A stretch of 64,000 nt of DNA, from the NCBI RefSeq assembly GCF_905475395.1, contig NC_058338.1, positions 96,271,435-96,335,434 on the forward strand, given 5' to 3'. How positions within the stretch are numbered: position 1 is the first letter of the stretch; each line of letters begins with the position of its first letter. The notes under the pieces are model-generated. The model was given only the letters and a program-made list of their open reading frames with translations. It searched no databases and was not told the origin of the DNA. Positions 53,307 through 62,340 of the stretch are shown in pieces. The position numbers and the translations under genes are program-made. The stretch comes from Chrysoperla carnea. Taxonomy: Eukaryota > Arthropoda > Insecta > Neuroptera > Chrysopidae.

Positions 53307-54683
53307 TTGATTGTTGAGAGCTTCAATTTGTGGAAGTCCATGATAATCGTTATTTTGTTTAAAGGTAAAATAAGTTAATTTTACAACTTTTTGTTTTAAG
53401 TTTGCAATTCCACTTTTTATTTAAAATTATTTAAATTTAGTTTACATGTTTCGGGTTTTATCCCATTGTCGAAACTGTGAAGACATCGTTACAGGTGGCT
53501 CTTATTTATACAAAAATTTTTTAACAATTTTTTGAAAAACAAAATACGTCATATTATATTAAAAACAAATTACGTAACAAATAGCTAGTAAAATATAATA
53601 TTCAATAAAGTGTATTAGAATATTGGAGACCCTCTCGGATGACTCACCAAAATAGGTAATGGAAGTTTTATGGAAGAAATTAGCACAATTAAAACCATTG
53701 CTATTAATAATGGTTATGATCCGAATATGGTGGATTACTTGTTACGTAAAAGAAGGCGAAAAATAACTTTAAACACGGTATTTCCACATCAAAAACTTTT
53801 AACCAAAGAAAATTTCAAAGTCATTACCTATTTTGGTGAGTCATCCGAGAGGGTCTCCAATATTCTAAAAAATCAAGGCATTAACACAGCTTTCAAACCA
53901 CCACTAAAATTGGACAATCTGATTATCAATAATAAAGACAAAATTGATAAAAAACACAGATCAGGTGTGTACAAACTTTCTTGTGCCCAATGTGATGCTA
54001 GCTACGTTGGACAATCAGGTCGATCATTTGAAATTCGAAAAGCAGAACACCTACGCTCTTTCAGGTTAAAAAGAACAGATTCGGCTTTTGCCAACCACCT
54101 GATAGAAAATGATCACATTCCAAACAGTAAGCTAGAAATACTGCACATAGCAAAAAAAGGTCAAAGACTGGATGTGTTGGAAGGTTTGGAAATCCATAAA
54201 CATAAAAAAGGACCCAACACTCTATTGAATGAACAAATCGAATGTTTCCCATCCAAGTTATTTTCACTAATCTAAATTTTATATTTTCAGACACGGAAGA
54301 AATATTCTAAATATTTATTTATATTTATTTATTTATTTATAGATAATTCCAAGAATTTTTTATCAATATTCATTGTTTTTTATTTTTTGACTTATTCAAT
54401 GAAAGTATATTCTAATACACTTTATTGAATATTATATTTTACTAGCTATTTGTTACGTAATTTGTTTTTAATATAATATGACGTATTTTGTTTTTCAAAA
54501 AATTGTTAAAAAATTTTTGTATAAATAAGAGCCACCTGTAACGATGTCTTCACAGTTTCGACAATGGGATAAAACCCGAAACATGTAAACTAAATTTAAA
54601 TAATTTTAAATAAAAAGTGGAATTGCAAACTTAAAACAAAAAGTTGTAAAATTAACTTATTTTACCTTTAAACAAAATAACGA
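53307..54683 (+). mobile_element. Penelope-like element: GIY-YIG endonuclease only, inverted repeats
   Basis: The insert is flanked by the 11 bp direct repeat TTTGCTATAGG (53296-53306 and 54684-54694). The right part (53661-54683) is a 5'-truncated sense copy: endonuclease frame plus ~400 bp 3' region. The left part (about 53345-53660) is an inverted copy of the same 3' region joined to an inverted 46 bp piece of the coding region. A 38 bp extension (TTGATTGTTGAGAGCTTC...) precedes it, like the short end extensions I recall for Penelope elements. The reverse transcriptase is absent. Confidence 0.75.
53670..54275 (+). CDS. GIY-YIG endonuclease of a Penelope-like element
   Basis: 201 residues. 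The first ~90 correspond to the linker after the RT thumb (VDYLLRKRRRKITLN; ITYFGESSERVSNILKNQGI; FKPPLKLDNLI). Residues ~95-190 are the endonuclease: SGVYKLSCAQCDASYVGQSG gives the GVY...YVG core, RSFEIRKAEH the catalytic Arg region, and HLIENDH the His pair. CAQC together with AEH and NHLIENDH forms the zinc-binding CCHH set that marks Penelope-like endonucleases. It makes the nick that primes insertion, acting in cis with the RT. The frame is intact without RT, and the ATG is internal to the family's linker, so this is the tail of a polyprotein or, less likely, a stand-alone protein. Confidence 0.75.
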   Translation: MEEISTIKTIAINNGYDPNMVDYLLRKRRRKITLNTVFPHQKLLTKENFKVITYFGESSERVSNILKNQGINTAFKPPLKLDNLIINNKDKIDKKHRSGVYKLSCAQCDASYVGQSGRSFEIRKAEHLRSFRLKRTDSAFANHLIENDHIPNSKLEILHIAKKGQRLDVLEGLEIHKHKKGPNTLLNEQIECFPSKLFSLI

Positions 54684-54694
54684 TTTGCTATAGG

Positions 54695-54990
54695 TGTTTA
54701 TAAAATCACTTCATTAGTCCATTTTCGGTTTTCCGTCTGTCTGTCTGTCGTCTGTCCGTCTGTCAATACGCTAACTCAAAAAACAAAAGAGATATCAAGC
54801 TGAAATTTTTACAGCGTGTTTAAAAAGTGAGGTCGAGTTCAATTGGGTCAATTGGGTCTCGGGATCTTGTAAACCGTTAGAGATATAACAAAAGTTCAAA
54901 TGTAAAAAATGTTCCTTGTAAAAAAATAAATAACTTTTGTTTGGAAGATTTTTCGTAAAGACTACTGTTTACCCTTGGGGATCGCACAGT
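54695..54990. repeat. TATACCATG repeat, right part
   Basis: Continues the repeat interrupted by the Penelope-like element: GTCTGTCTGTCGTCTGTCCG, ACAAAAGAGATATCAAGCTG, GTAAACCGTTAGAGATATAA, ACTACTGTTTACCCTTGGG. Confidence 0.75.
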
Positions 54991-55004
54991 AACACAACCT
55001 TTTT

Positions 55005-55775
55005 TAGATAGGGTATTTCAATGATAACTCTGTCGAACATTTGTTTCCACTGTTTTTTTTAAACTCCTGTATGTCCCATGAAAATGATGCTACTTCTAGT
55101 ATAGTACATTCCATTTACAGCTAGTAGTTATGCAGCTGGTTATTGGTTCATCGTAACTGGTACTGATGAATTGTCCATTCCAATTTTTCTTTCTTTCCAG
55201 CCTTATTCTTTTGGCAACTTTTGATGTACCATACACAACTTTACTTGTAAATACACTCTTCTTAAGCTTCTTACACATTAGTAGTGTTTGTTCAAAGCTT
55301 TTATTAGAATAAAGTTTTGCGGATACCGTACCTTTAAGAAAAATACATCTCCATGCGGAGGTGTTAAAGCTGTTAATAAACACTCAATATCTTCAGTCTT
55401 TACTGATTCGATATTAATTGCCGTTTGCATTATTAATGTATTTATCAGCATCGCCTTATGCTTGACACGAGAAAATATTGTTATTTTCTAGTTTATTCCT
55501 TAAAATTTCGATTAATATACTATAATTTTAGAGTGTAAAAATTACACTCTATGTTTAGAGCTCTTATGGCTAAATTGGCTAAGGCGCTTGGCATGAATCC
55601 AACAGGTCCGGGTTGTGAGTCCTGATGCGAGTGTATTTTTTTTTCAATTCTCTTTAATCAAGGAGAAGTAAATATGGCTGTAAATGGAATGAACTATACT
55701 AGAAGTAGCATCATTTTCATGGGTCAGGAATTTAAAAAAACAGTTAATTAATGAAATACCCCGTATAGAAAGTGT
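55005..55775. mobile_element. Inverted-repeat MITE containing a SINE head
   Basis: CCATGAAAATGATGCTACTT, CTAGTATAGTACATTCCATT at the left are mirrored by AATGGAATGAACTATACTAG, AAGTAGCATCATTTTCATGG at the right, in arms of ~110 bp. The ends carry GGGTATTTCAATGATAACT and its counterpart. The spacer holds a SINE-like tRNA segment. The open frames inside have no recognisable motif. Confidence 0.65.
55559..55630 (+). repeat. tRNA-Leu-like SINE head
   Basis: CTCTTATGGCTAAATTGGCT AAGGCGC resembles a tRNA-Leu A-box arm, and GGTTGTGAGTCC stands at B-box distance. The stems do not pair as a tRNA, so it is a degenerate SINE promoter or tRNA relic. Confidence 0.5.
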
Positions 55776-56185
55776 TTTGACAGAGCACCCCCACGGGTAA
55801 ACAGCGGTCATTAAGCAAAAATGTTTCAAACAAAAATTGTAAATTTTTTTATAAGGGTCATTAATTTTTGTTAATCTCTAACGGTTTACAAAATGGATCC
55901 TACCACCCAAGATCCAATTGATGACCTATGTTGCTCATTTACGAACTCAAATTCAGTTCTAACGTGCTGAGCACGCTATAAAAATTTCAGTTTGATATCT
56001 CCATTCGTTTTTGAGTTATCGTGATCACCGGTAGTTGAACGGACTAACGGACGGGCGGGCAGCCGGAAATTGACTAATTAGGTGATTTTATGAACAGTTA
56101 TGCCAAAATTTTGTTCGTATCATCAATATTTTTAAGCGTTAAAAATTTGGGTTTAAAATTTGTATACCATGATAAATATATCATA
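55776..56185. repeat. TATACCATG repeat, inverted and diverged
   Basis: GGGTAAACAGCGGTC, TCTCTAACGGTTTACAAAAT, CGTTTTTGAGTTATCGTGAT, ACGGACGGGCGGGCAGCCGG and TTTGTATACCATG follow the order of the copy at 27172-27745. The LINE copy 2 begins at its end. Confidence 0.65.
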
Positions 56186-56514
56186 TACACGATCTCTCCC
56201 TCCTCAAAGGAAGAGCTAGACCAATTAATGGGAACCCTCACTACGGCATGCAATGAAGCTACATGTACAATAAGGATAACCTAGGGGAAATCAAAACCTC
56301 CATGTTGGACTCCCAAAATTGGCATCCTAAGGAAAAATTGCCGACGCTTATTCAATCAGGCCAAAAGAACCAATCAGTGGAACGCTTATAACGCCAGCTT
56401 GAACACTTTCAAAAAAGCATTAAGGCTTGCAAAAAGGGCCTCTTGGGCAGACTTCTGCGAGAAAATAGAGGCAACCTCGGCTCCAGGAAATCTGGAAGAC
56501 ACTATCACTGACCA

Positions 56515-57462
56515 ATGGACGGAACCAAGCCTGGGCACTCTGAGCTTCTAGCTAATCACCATTTCCCTGGCCAAGAGCAGCGGAAATATTTTGGCTTAGA
56601 GGCTGCAGCTAATTCGTATAACTGCGCCCAAGCGCTGATCGATGAAGAAAAGATCAAATTGGCTATCTCTGAATTTGAGCCACACAAATTTCCAGGATTA
56701 GATGGCATCATCCCAGTAGAAATGCAAGCGAACTCTTATAGAATGACTCCATGGCTGAAAGTCATCTACAAGGCTTGCATGACTTGACTCACATTCCCAG
56801 AAAATGGAAACAGGTTAAGGTCACAAAGCACCCCGAAGGACTTTCGACCCATAAGCCTCTCATCATTTCTACTCAACACATCGGAGAAGCTCTTGGATGT
56901 CCACATACGCAAAAGCATGAGAACAGGAATTATATCCGATTCACAACATGCGTTCTGTAAGGCCAAGTCTGTCGAGACAGCTCTGCATTCACTTGTGAGT
57001 TCAATAGAAAAACCATTGACCTATAAGGAATACATTCTGGTAGCCTTTCTAGAAATTGAAGGTGCCTTCAATAACATCAGGCCTGAAATTATAATCAGAG
57101 CCCTGTATGATCTGAATATCGAAGACACTATCATTGAGTTTATTAATCTTTTGCTCAGAGGCGGTAGTCTCCGAATTAGGCGACTCAATCATACGTCGAT
57201 ATGTAGGGCGAGGAGAGGTACACCTCAAGGTGGTGTACTTTCACCCTTTCTATGGAACATTGCCCTAAATGAGCTTCTCCTTAAACTGGAAGGCTCGGGA
57301 TGCAAGATAATTCCGTACGCAGACGATGTAGCGATAGCAGCATGTGGGAAATTTCCTCATACCTTATCAAACACTATACAATCTGCACTAAAAGTTCTAG
57401 CATACTGGTGCTCCAATTCTGGCCTTAGAATGAACCCTGACAAAACAGAGTTGGTACTATAA
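56515..57462 (+). pseudogene. LINE copy 2 reverse transcriptase
   Basis: The first stretch (56515-56787) has EFEPHKFPGLDGIIPVEMQ. After a frame change at about 56785, 56893-57462 has LVAFLEIEGAFNNIRPEIII, ARRGTPQGGVLSPFLWNIAL, IIPYADDVAIAACGKF (catalytic YADD kept) and SGLRMNPDKTELVL. The first palm motif reads LEIEGAF rather than LDIEGAF, so the first catalytic Asp is Glu. The thumb (57480-57870) continues in other frames. Confidence 0.75.
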
Positions 57463-57999
57463 TTCCTAGTTGGAAATACAAAATTCCCTCCTTTATGTTC
57501 CCAAAGGTAAGAGGGGTGAACCTGAAATTATCGGAAAAAGACAAATATCTAGGCTGTGATACTACACACCTGCAAAAAGGCCATGGGGAAATATTGGGGC
57601 TTCAACCCGAAAATGGCTCACTGGCTATACATTGCAGTTATTAGACCCATACTGTTCTATGGGTCGCTAGTATGGTGGACATCACCAGAAAAGGGAATTC
57701 ACCAAAAGGTACTAGGTTAAGTCCAACGGTAAGCATCTATGCTAATCTCGGGATGCCAACGGACAACTCCATCTAAAGCATTTGAGATAATTCTGCACTT
57801 CCTGCCAACTGACCTCTTTGGAGAGAAATGCGCAGCAAGTGCAGCTCTCAGGCTAAATATGGTCTCACCCTGAACTGAGACTCATTATGGTCATGCACGA
57901 ATATTACGAAGATACTCACTTCCAAGATCCGTTGACTACGTTTTACCTTCTCCTTACTTCGGGAATAGGTTCTCAGTAAAGTTCCCCTCCAGACAAGAT

Positions 58000-58800
58000 T
58001 GGGATGAGAATCTGGTTAAGCGAAAGGGCGTCGTAGAAGGTCTCGATCTGCCTCTATTATTTCGGCTGCCAGATCACTGTAGCGTGCATCAAGCGGAAGT
58101 GGTGGCTATTCTTCAGGTATGTGAATATATAAAACTGAACACCCTTAGGTGCAAGAACATTACAATCTTCAGCGACAGCCAAGCAGCTCTGAAATCCTTC
58201 AGCTCAGTCTATCTAACGTCAAAGGTATCACAGGACTGTCGTACGTCCTTAAATGAGCTAGCGGAACAAATGAATGCAAATCTGGTATGAGTACCGGGAC
58301 ACAGGGACATTCCAGAAAATTGCGAAGCTGACTAACTTGCCAGAAATGGCACAATGCTGCCGGACACAAGCATCAATAAATATCCGGGAGTGCCATTTGC
58401 GAACTGCAAGTTGCTCTTCAAAGAGAATATTTAAAAAAAAACCAATCTTAGATGGAGGGAAGAACGTACTTGTGGTACTACAAAACAGATATGGTCTGAG
58501 TACAATCGCAGGCGTTCCTCTCTTATATCACTTGAATCTTGTATCACTTCCAAGGGCCTATGTTCGCGACTATTACAGGACACTGGTTGGGCGGCAGGCA
58601 TGCTGGGCCTGGCAGTGTATCACGATTGCTGCAAGAGCTATCACAGTGGTGAGGAGTAGGAGACAATGTCTCATCTTCTTTGCCACTGTCCAGCTCTTGT
58701 CATGAGGAGATGGACTTACTTGAGTCAGCCTCTCTTTACGACCTCTCCGACCTAAAGTCCGTCAGCATCAAAGCTCTTCTGCTATTCTTAAACAGCTCCA
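58000..58800 (+). pseudogene. LINE copy 2 RNase H and C-terminal finger
   Basis: 58084-58290 reads HQAEVVAILQVCEY and ITIFSDSQAALKSF, matching the RNase H of copy 1. A stop at NANLV* breaks the next block (VPGHRDIPENCEADELA in an altered frame). The finger HDCCKSYHSG... and final NSSKWFIE-like end are recognisable to about 58815. Confidence 0.65.
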
Positions 58801-59201
58801 AATGGTTCATTGAGTAGTGGCTGGGGATGGGCCAACCCTTTTTCGATATCCCAACGGACCCTATGGTCTAAGTGTGTCCCACCCGAGGACAGCCACTCTA
58901 ACCTAACCTAACCTAAGCTATCGTTTAAGCTGTTCAACAAGTTCTCTGTAATATTTTGTTGCTTAAATGGATTCGACAAAAATAGTTTACAAGATATTGT
59001 TATATAGTAGCTTCGATCGAGATTTTCTCTAACTCCAACTAAACCACACTGTTTGGCGACGAGTTTGCAACTCCTAAAACTTCTTTATAAAAACTATGAT
59101 CAAATATACCGATAAATTTTTCACATTTTTCTATCCCCCAAATTTCTTTCCCATAGTATAAGATGGGTAGTACCATCACCCTAAACATATTTAATATAAT
59201 T

Positions 59202-59911
59202 TTAGATACTCGGCATTAAAGTCAATCCTCGATAATTATTTTTATCCAGCGCACTTCCCCTGCCTTTAAATAAATTACAAATCATACCGACATTCCATTC
59301 TTTTGGAAATATTTTGATTTCCATCAATTTGTTTAATAAATTCACAAAAATAATCAGAGCTTCATTATTATTCAAAAACCCACGCTTTAAAAATTCATTC
59401 ACAATACCATCTCTGCCGCCAGCTTTATTTGATTTTAAATTACTTAAAAACCAAGCGAACCTCTGAAATATTTATCGCTGCACCCAAAACATAGCTGTAA
59501 GTGTTATATTCTATTTCATCGCTAATTTCCCCCAAGTTCGTCGTATAAATTCCGATAGTGTTCAATCCATTCATGAGGTGCAATATTATTAAAATTATTA
59601 TTATTTGCTCTATGATAATTGTTTTTCAATAACAACCAGAGCCCTTTATTGTCCTTTGCCTCTAAAGCTGCATGTATTTCCTGAATATATTTGAATCTGT
59701 GCTCAAATTTTTTTGTTCTGCATAATTTTTTATAATATTTTCGGCATTCTACATATTCTACAATGCTTTCCTGATTGATATTTTTCCTCGTGATTCGTAA
59801 TTTACAATTTAAATATTTCTTCTTGTTTTTACATTCAGCATCAAACCAAGTGTTTTTGTTGTTTACATTCTGCGCTCGTACAGTAAACTCACTTTCCATT
59901 TCACTGCCCAA
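59202..59911 (-). pseudogene. LINE endonuclease-RT linker and RT fingers
   Basis: 59911-59522 reads NKNTWFDAECKNKKKYLNCK, YYKKLCRTKKFEHRFKYIQE and HEWIEHYRNLYDELGGN, the linker. 59402-59202 reads FLKRGFLNNNEALIIFVNLL, IFPKEWNVGMICNLFKGRGS and KNNYRGLTLMPSI, the RT finger motifs. It breaks off exactly where the next RT motifs should begin. Confidence 0.65.
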
Positions 59912-59920
59912 GAAACTTAG

Positions 59921-60614
59921 TCATTTAAGCATAAGCGAAGCTGTATTGGTTATATCATTTGGTTCTAGCATCCATTTTATGCCAATTAAAAATAACTCAG
60001 TTGCATTTCCATTGAAATTACATAAAAAATTATCCCTCTCATTTTGCTTCAATCTAAACTTTCTGATTTTAGATTCTACTGAACGTTTTTCTCTTTCCAT
60101 TTTTATCGAATTCCGTTGTACCTTCACAGGAAAATGCAGTGATTGGCATTCATTTTCCACTTTTAAATCAATGCCGTCATTCCACAATGCGGGCGCTACA
60201 GTAACATAATCTACTAAACTGCAACCATTTCTGATACAAAAGTCAATTGGCCCCGACTTTATTACTTTTAGTTCTTCCATTTAAAATTATAAAATCTAAA
60301 CCGCGTACAAATTTTAAAAATTGCTTACCGTATTTATTCGAAACCTTATCTTTACTCTTCCTGTCCCTTATTTTAGTATTTAACACATCATACACAAAAG
60401 AACAACAATATCTATCCACTTCAGTTCGATCATCACCTTCTGCATTTCCAGTTCGAGCATTCCAATCCCCACCCATAATTATTTCTAACTTTGGATACCT
60501 TTGAGACAAGCTTATTATTTTCTCATCTAACTGGTTGAAAAAATCAATATTGGCCAAAATCAAACTTTCTGGATGCAGAAAAACTATGCCACTATCCTCA
60601 AATACAACCCACAT
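59921..60614 (-). pseudogene. LINE endonuclease (frameshifted)
   Basis: Contains EIIMGGDWNARTGNAEG (the GD-x-NAR-x-G catalytic block), FVRGLDFIILNGRTKSNKVG, then in a second frame CSLVDYVTVAPALWNDGIDL and CQSLHFPVKVQRN (the LVDYV and S-x-HFP blocks). The two frames overlap at about 60243-60280, where a one-base shift separates them. The domain nicks target DNA for priming. Confidence 0.7.
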
Positions 60615-60649
60615 TACTTCTTATAAACTACTAAAAATTCCCGTAACTT

Positions 60650-61060
60650 TATTTTGAAACTGCGATCCATAGAACACCGCTAATCAGTCGTATTGCCTGC
60701 ATTTGGTGTTAGCCCCAGGTCCTCATCAGCTGCTGTCACACCATTGTAGGACTTATTTAACTCATTAACGTCATATGAATCCTCATGAACCACAATTTTC
60801 ACACCTCTGATTGATACTCTCTTACCCTCCTCTCTCAGTCCCTTAGCGTGAAGTTGTAAGTTTTTGCGAGCCTCTCGTTGTTTTGGTGTTAGATCATCAT
60901 TTACGGAGATATCTGATCCCCTTAGCTTACCCCTGTTTCAAATTATTTCCACCTTCTTCTTATAACTAGCAATAGTAATTAAGGCAGGTCTAGGAAATCG
61001 CTTTCCAATTCTACGATAAACGCTTGCAATATCGTCAGGATTTATGTTACTCAACTATTT
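60650..61060 (-). pseudogene. LINE ORF1 C-terminal remnant
   Basis: Minus-strand reading gives INPDDIASVYRRIGKRFPRP, ALITIASYKKKVEII, SDISVNDDLTPKQREARKNL and GVKIVVHEDSYDV. This is the pattern of invertebrate LINE ORF1 C-terminal domains (RPR-V-V-F; I-x-I-x-E-D-L-x-x). One stop follows VEII. Confidence 0.55.
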
Positions 61061-61869
61061 ATTAAAAAAATATTTTTTTTTAATTTTTATTACTATAAAA
61101 TTGATATACGTAAGCTATTGAGTCTATTTTTTAATTAAAATTGATGATTAATCAATTTGCCAACTATACAATTTTTTACTCTGATTGAAGCGCATACAAA
61201 AATTTAAATTAAACAATTAAACTTTTAAATAAATCAATTAAATATTCTTCTTATTTAAAACACAGGCTATTTACTCTTTCAGTGATTATTCTTACTAAAT
61301 TCGACAAATAACTTTACGTAATTCTTATTAATTAGTTAATACTTATTATATTACTTTACTTTACTTTACTTAACTGCCCTGCTCATTCTCAAGTTTTTCT
61401 GACTTACTAAAACTTCCTATTGAAAATTTGTCAGCGGTGAAAAGAGTTATTTGTGAATTTTTAATAATTATTAAAATTATTTGCGGATTACATTCCCGTG
61501 AGCAAAATAATTTGTTGCTGGATATTTAAGTTTCACAGGACGAATTTATAATGCCGACAATAACTGGCGGTTCAATTAATTTTTACGATAGGTAATTTAT
61601 TTAATAATAAATTATATATATTTTTAAATATAAATATAATTGTAGTTCAAACATATAAGGTAATAAATCTGAAGAAATAATTGAAAACAAATTTTTATTT
61701 TGTCTATCTAATTTATATGGTTTTTTTTTTTACATTTTTTAAATTACGTACTCGGAAATAATAAAAAAAAAAAAAAAAAAAATAACATTAATAATTTTTT
61801 TGGAGCGCACATGCGCTCTGTTTTTTGTTTGATTATTACAAACTTTTAAAGATGTGCTGGAACTTAGCA
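61061..61869. other. AT-rich spacer
   Basis: Very A+T-rich, with a short CTTTA run (ATTACTTTACTTTACTTTAC) near 61352 and A-runs near 61770. No gene, RNA or bounded repeat recognised. Confidence 0.5.
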
Positions 61870-62340
61870 GAGTGATTTTCGAATTTAAAAAAAGAAAAGT
61901 TGTGTAAGAATGCGCTAGAGTTGTGATACAATGTGCCGTCGAGAAAATTAGAAAATTCAGAAAAATAGAGAAATGGCGGCCAAAAATTAAATTTTTTGTC
62001 AGCAGGGTGATTTTGTTTTTTCGAAAAAATAAATTCAATAAAATTGTGCTATATTTGGGCTGCAATGTGCCGTCGAGAAAATTGGCAAATATGGAAAAAT
62101 ACAGGAATGGCAGCCAAAAATAGTTTTTGTGTCACCAGGGTGATTTCGTTTTTTCGAAAAAAAAAATTTTGGATAAAATTGTGCTAGGGTTGTGCTGCAA
62201 TGTGCCGTCGAGAAAATTCAAAATTCGGGAAAATACAGGAATGGCAGTCAAAAAAAGTCATTTGTCAGCAGGGGGATTTCGTTTTTTCGAGAAAAAAAAA
62301 TTGGATAAAATTGTGCTAGGGTTGTGCTGCAATGTGCCGT
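61870..62340 (+). repeat. ~133 bp minisatellite, about 3.5 units
   Basis: Each unit ends with CAATGTGCCGT (61929, 62063, 62198, 62330), with spacings 134, 135 and 132 bp, and contains GAATGGCAG and GTTTTTTCGA. The last unit runs directly into the BEL/Pao pol sequence in the same reading frame. Confidence 0.85.

Larger units (their letters stand above)
56190..58916 (+). mobile_element. LINE copy 2 (RT + RNase H), TTAGG-type tail
   Basis: Sense-strand copy of the element at 29973-32208, extending further 5' into the endonuclease-RT linker (56300-56500: KNCRRLFNQAKRTNQWNAYN). RT, RNase H and tail finger follow, then a 3' UTR with GACCCTATGGTCTAAGTG and the tail CTAACCTAACCTAACCTAA. The endonuclease is missing, so it is 5'-truncated. 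Multiple frameshifts and stops are present. Confidence 0.75.
58930..61060 (-). mobile_element. LINE fragment (ORF1 + endonuclease + RT ends), RT core deleted
   Basis: A second LINE lineage, distinct from the two RNase H elements. Minus-strand order: ORF1 remnant (61060-60650), endonuclease (60614-59921), linker (59911-59522), start of RT (59402-59202), then directly the RT thumb (59200-58930). The catalytic palm with YADD is missing. Confidence 0.65.
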
